Part shown: positions 12,529 to 13,875 of the stretch, piece by piece | How the letters are laid out: each line of letters starts with the position of its first letter | Position numbering within the stretch: the stretch's first letter is position 1 | NCBI GenBank assembly: GCA_964614375.1 | Contig: CAZTLI010000099.1 | Location: forward strand, 1-13,875 | Length of the DNA stretch: 13,875 bases | Direction: 5' to 3' | Source of the DNA: CAZTLI01 sp964614375 | GTDB taxonomy: Bacteria; Chloroflexota; Anaerolineae; Aggregatilineales; Phototrophicaceae | Position numbers and translations under genes: made by a program | Notes under the pieces: model-generated | The model's database searches: none | What the model was told of the DNA's origin: nothing | Seen by the model: only the letters and a program-made list of their open reading frames with translations

Positions 12529-13875
12529 AAGGCCGAATTCGCCACCACCAGCAAAGCCCGCACGCTCAAAGAAGCGATGGTCGGTGCGGATATGGTGCTG
12601 GGGCTGTCTGTTGCCGGGTCAATCACGCAGGATATGGTGAAAGACATGGCGGATAAGCCCTTCATCTTCGTCCTGGCCAATCCCACGCCCGAAATCATGC
12701 CCGAACTGGCGCTGGAAGTCCGTCCCGACTCCATTATTGGCACAGGGCGCAGCGACTATCCCAATCAAATCAACAATGTGCTCGGTTTCCCGTTCATCTT
12801 TCGCGGGGCGCTGGATGTCTATGCGACCAATATCAACGAAGAAATGAAAATGGCGGCGGCGCGTGCCCTCGCCGGCCTCGCGCATGAAGATGTGCCCGAT
12901 AGCGTGCTGGCGGCCTATGGGTTGAAGTCGCTCAAGTTCGGGTTGGATTATCTCATCCCCAAACCACTCGATCCGCGTGTGCTGTTGTGGGTCGCGCCCG
13001 CGATTGCCAAAGCCGCGATGGACAGCGGGGTCGCGCGGCGTCAGATTGATCTGGATGCGTATCGGCAGCAGTTGATTCGGCGGCAGGGTTTGCGCCAATG
13101 GATGCGAAACACGCTCATCAACAAAGCCCGCAGCGGTGGCAAAAAGCGCGTGGTCTATGGCGAAGGGGAACAACCCCAGATCATCCGCGCGGCCTATCAA
13201 GCCCACGAAGAAGGGTTCGCCACGCCGATACTGCTCGGCAGGCAAGCCAAAATCGACGCCATGATTAAAGAGCTGGGGCTGAGTTTTAAGCCGGAAGTGG
13301 TCACGCCCTATACCGCTGAACGTCCAGATTATGAGGATGCCTATCTGACCCTGCGCGAACGGCGTGGCGTCAATCGCGCGACAGCCAGCAGTCGGCTGAA
13401 AGGACGCACGCACTATGGCATGATGATGGTCAAAATGGGCGATGCCGATGCCTTTTTGAGCGGTGTCATCCACGAATACCCCGACATCATCCGTCCGGCG
13501 TTGGAAATTTTCCACACCCGTCCCGGCACCAAGCGCGCCAGTGGTCTGTATCTGGTGATTGTGCGCGGTAAGGTCTATATCTTCACGGATGCGACAGTCA
13601 ATATCGACCCGGACGCCGAGACCCTGGCCGAAATCGCCATTCTCGCCGCCGACTTCGCCCGCACACTCGATATTGAACCGCGTGTGGCGGTGCTGTCCTT
13701 CTCCAACTTTGGCAGCACACCGCATCCACTTTCCGAAAAGGTGAAAAAGGCCGTGCAGTTGGTGCAATCCAAGCGCCCCGATTTGGTGGTGGATGGCGAA
13801 ATGCAGGCCGATACCGCCGTCGTCGCCGACATTGTGGAAAAACGCTATCCGTTCAGCAAAGTCAAAGACGCCAAT
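12529..13875 (+). CDS. maeB: Malic enzyme (MaeB class), C-terminal part with phosphotransacetylase-like domain, open at the right edge
   Basis: This frame continues the malic enzyme; its first 18 codons repeat residues 238-255. Numbering below is for the merged protein. The rest of the nucleotide-binding domain shows FVLANPTPEIMP (284-295), then the conserved TGRSDYPNQINNVLGFPFIF block (309-328) and GALDVYATNINEEMK (330-344). A linker (about 400-428) leads to a phosphotransacetylase-like domain: KKRVVYGEGEQPQIIRAA (442-459), ATPILLGR (468-475), GVNRATAS with GMMMVKMGDADAFLSG (534-549), and FSNFGSTPHP (627-636). In MaeB proteins this domain is regulatory, responding to acetyl-CoA, and is not known to act as a transacetylase. 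686 residues are visible after merging, against about 759 in E. coli, so roughly 70 are missing beyond the edge. No stop is reached. Confidence 0.92.

Noticed and set aside
12619..13767. Long minus-strand open frame of 382 codons opposite the malic enzyme
   Set aside because: It is fully antisense to a strongly conserved MaeB frame, has low-complexity His/Arg/Asp-rich content, and has no Shine-Dalgarno or family resemblance. It is a by-product of the codon bias of maeB.

Overview
The window looks like a chromosomal stretch from a Chloroflexota-like (Anaerolineae-type) bacterium, probably a scaffold of a draft or metagenome-assembled genome. The lineage is inferred from the tandem 'AWxWL'-type TPR / membrane-anchored TolB-like propeller proteins, the hairpin-rich dispersed repeats and the overall gene style; no rRNA or other phylogenetic marker RNA is present. 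The draft status is shown by a run of exactly 100 N at 12429-12528, whose two flanks share the same 55 bases.

Layout. Every gene from the left edge to 11056 lies on the minus strand; the single plus-strand gene starts at 11663. From left to right: the N-terminal part of a GT39/PMT-like membrane glycosyltransferase (1-678); a DUF1269-type glycine-rich protein (760-1299); threonyl-tRNA synthetase without a TGS domain (1562-3388); an unrecognised 143-residue protein with its own consensus promoter and terminator (3590-4021); an FmdB-type zinc-ribbon protein (4333-4725); a 242-bp non-coding mobile element with 16-bp terminal inverted repeats and an 11-bp target duplication (4884-5147); two tandem paralogues made of a TPR module, one membrane helix, a Pro/Thr stalk and a TolB-like propeller (5280-6767 and 6771-8315); a third, short paralogue with only the TPR module and the helix (8438-8803); CdsA, phosphatidate cytidylyltransferase (9004-9873); a REP-like pair of hairpins (10061-10135); an unrecognised 257-residue protein (10283-11056); a 606-bp divergent intergenic region; and a MaeB-type malic enzyme carrying a C-terminal phosphotransacetylase-like domain, running off the right edge (11663-13875).

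How the genes relate. thrS, cdsA and maeB are housekeeping genes of translation, phospholipid synthesis and central carbon metabolism, and no shared pathway links them. The clearest functional unit is 5280-8803: three neighbours share one N-terminal module, and the two long ones look like an operon with a 3-base gap. They probably anchor a cytoplasmic TPR to an extracytoplasmic propeller, but their substrate or partner is unknown. Several minus-strand transcription units are bounded by good hairpin/U-tract terminators (1513-1542, 3516-3559, 5219-5247, 8378-8407).

Best leads: the MITE-like element with its target duplication, the TPR/propeller paralogue cluster, and the false assembly gap that breaks the malic enzyme reading frame. 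No CRISPR array, tRNA, rRNA, defence island, prophage or biosynthetic cluster was seen.
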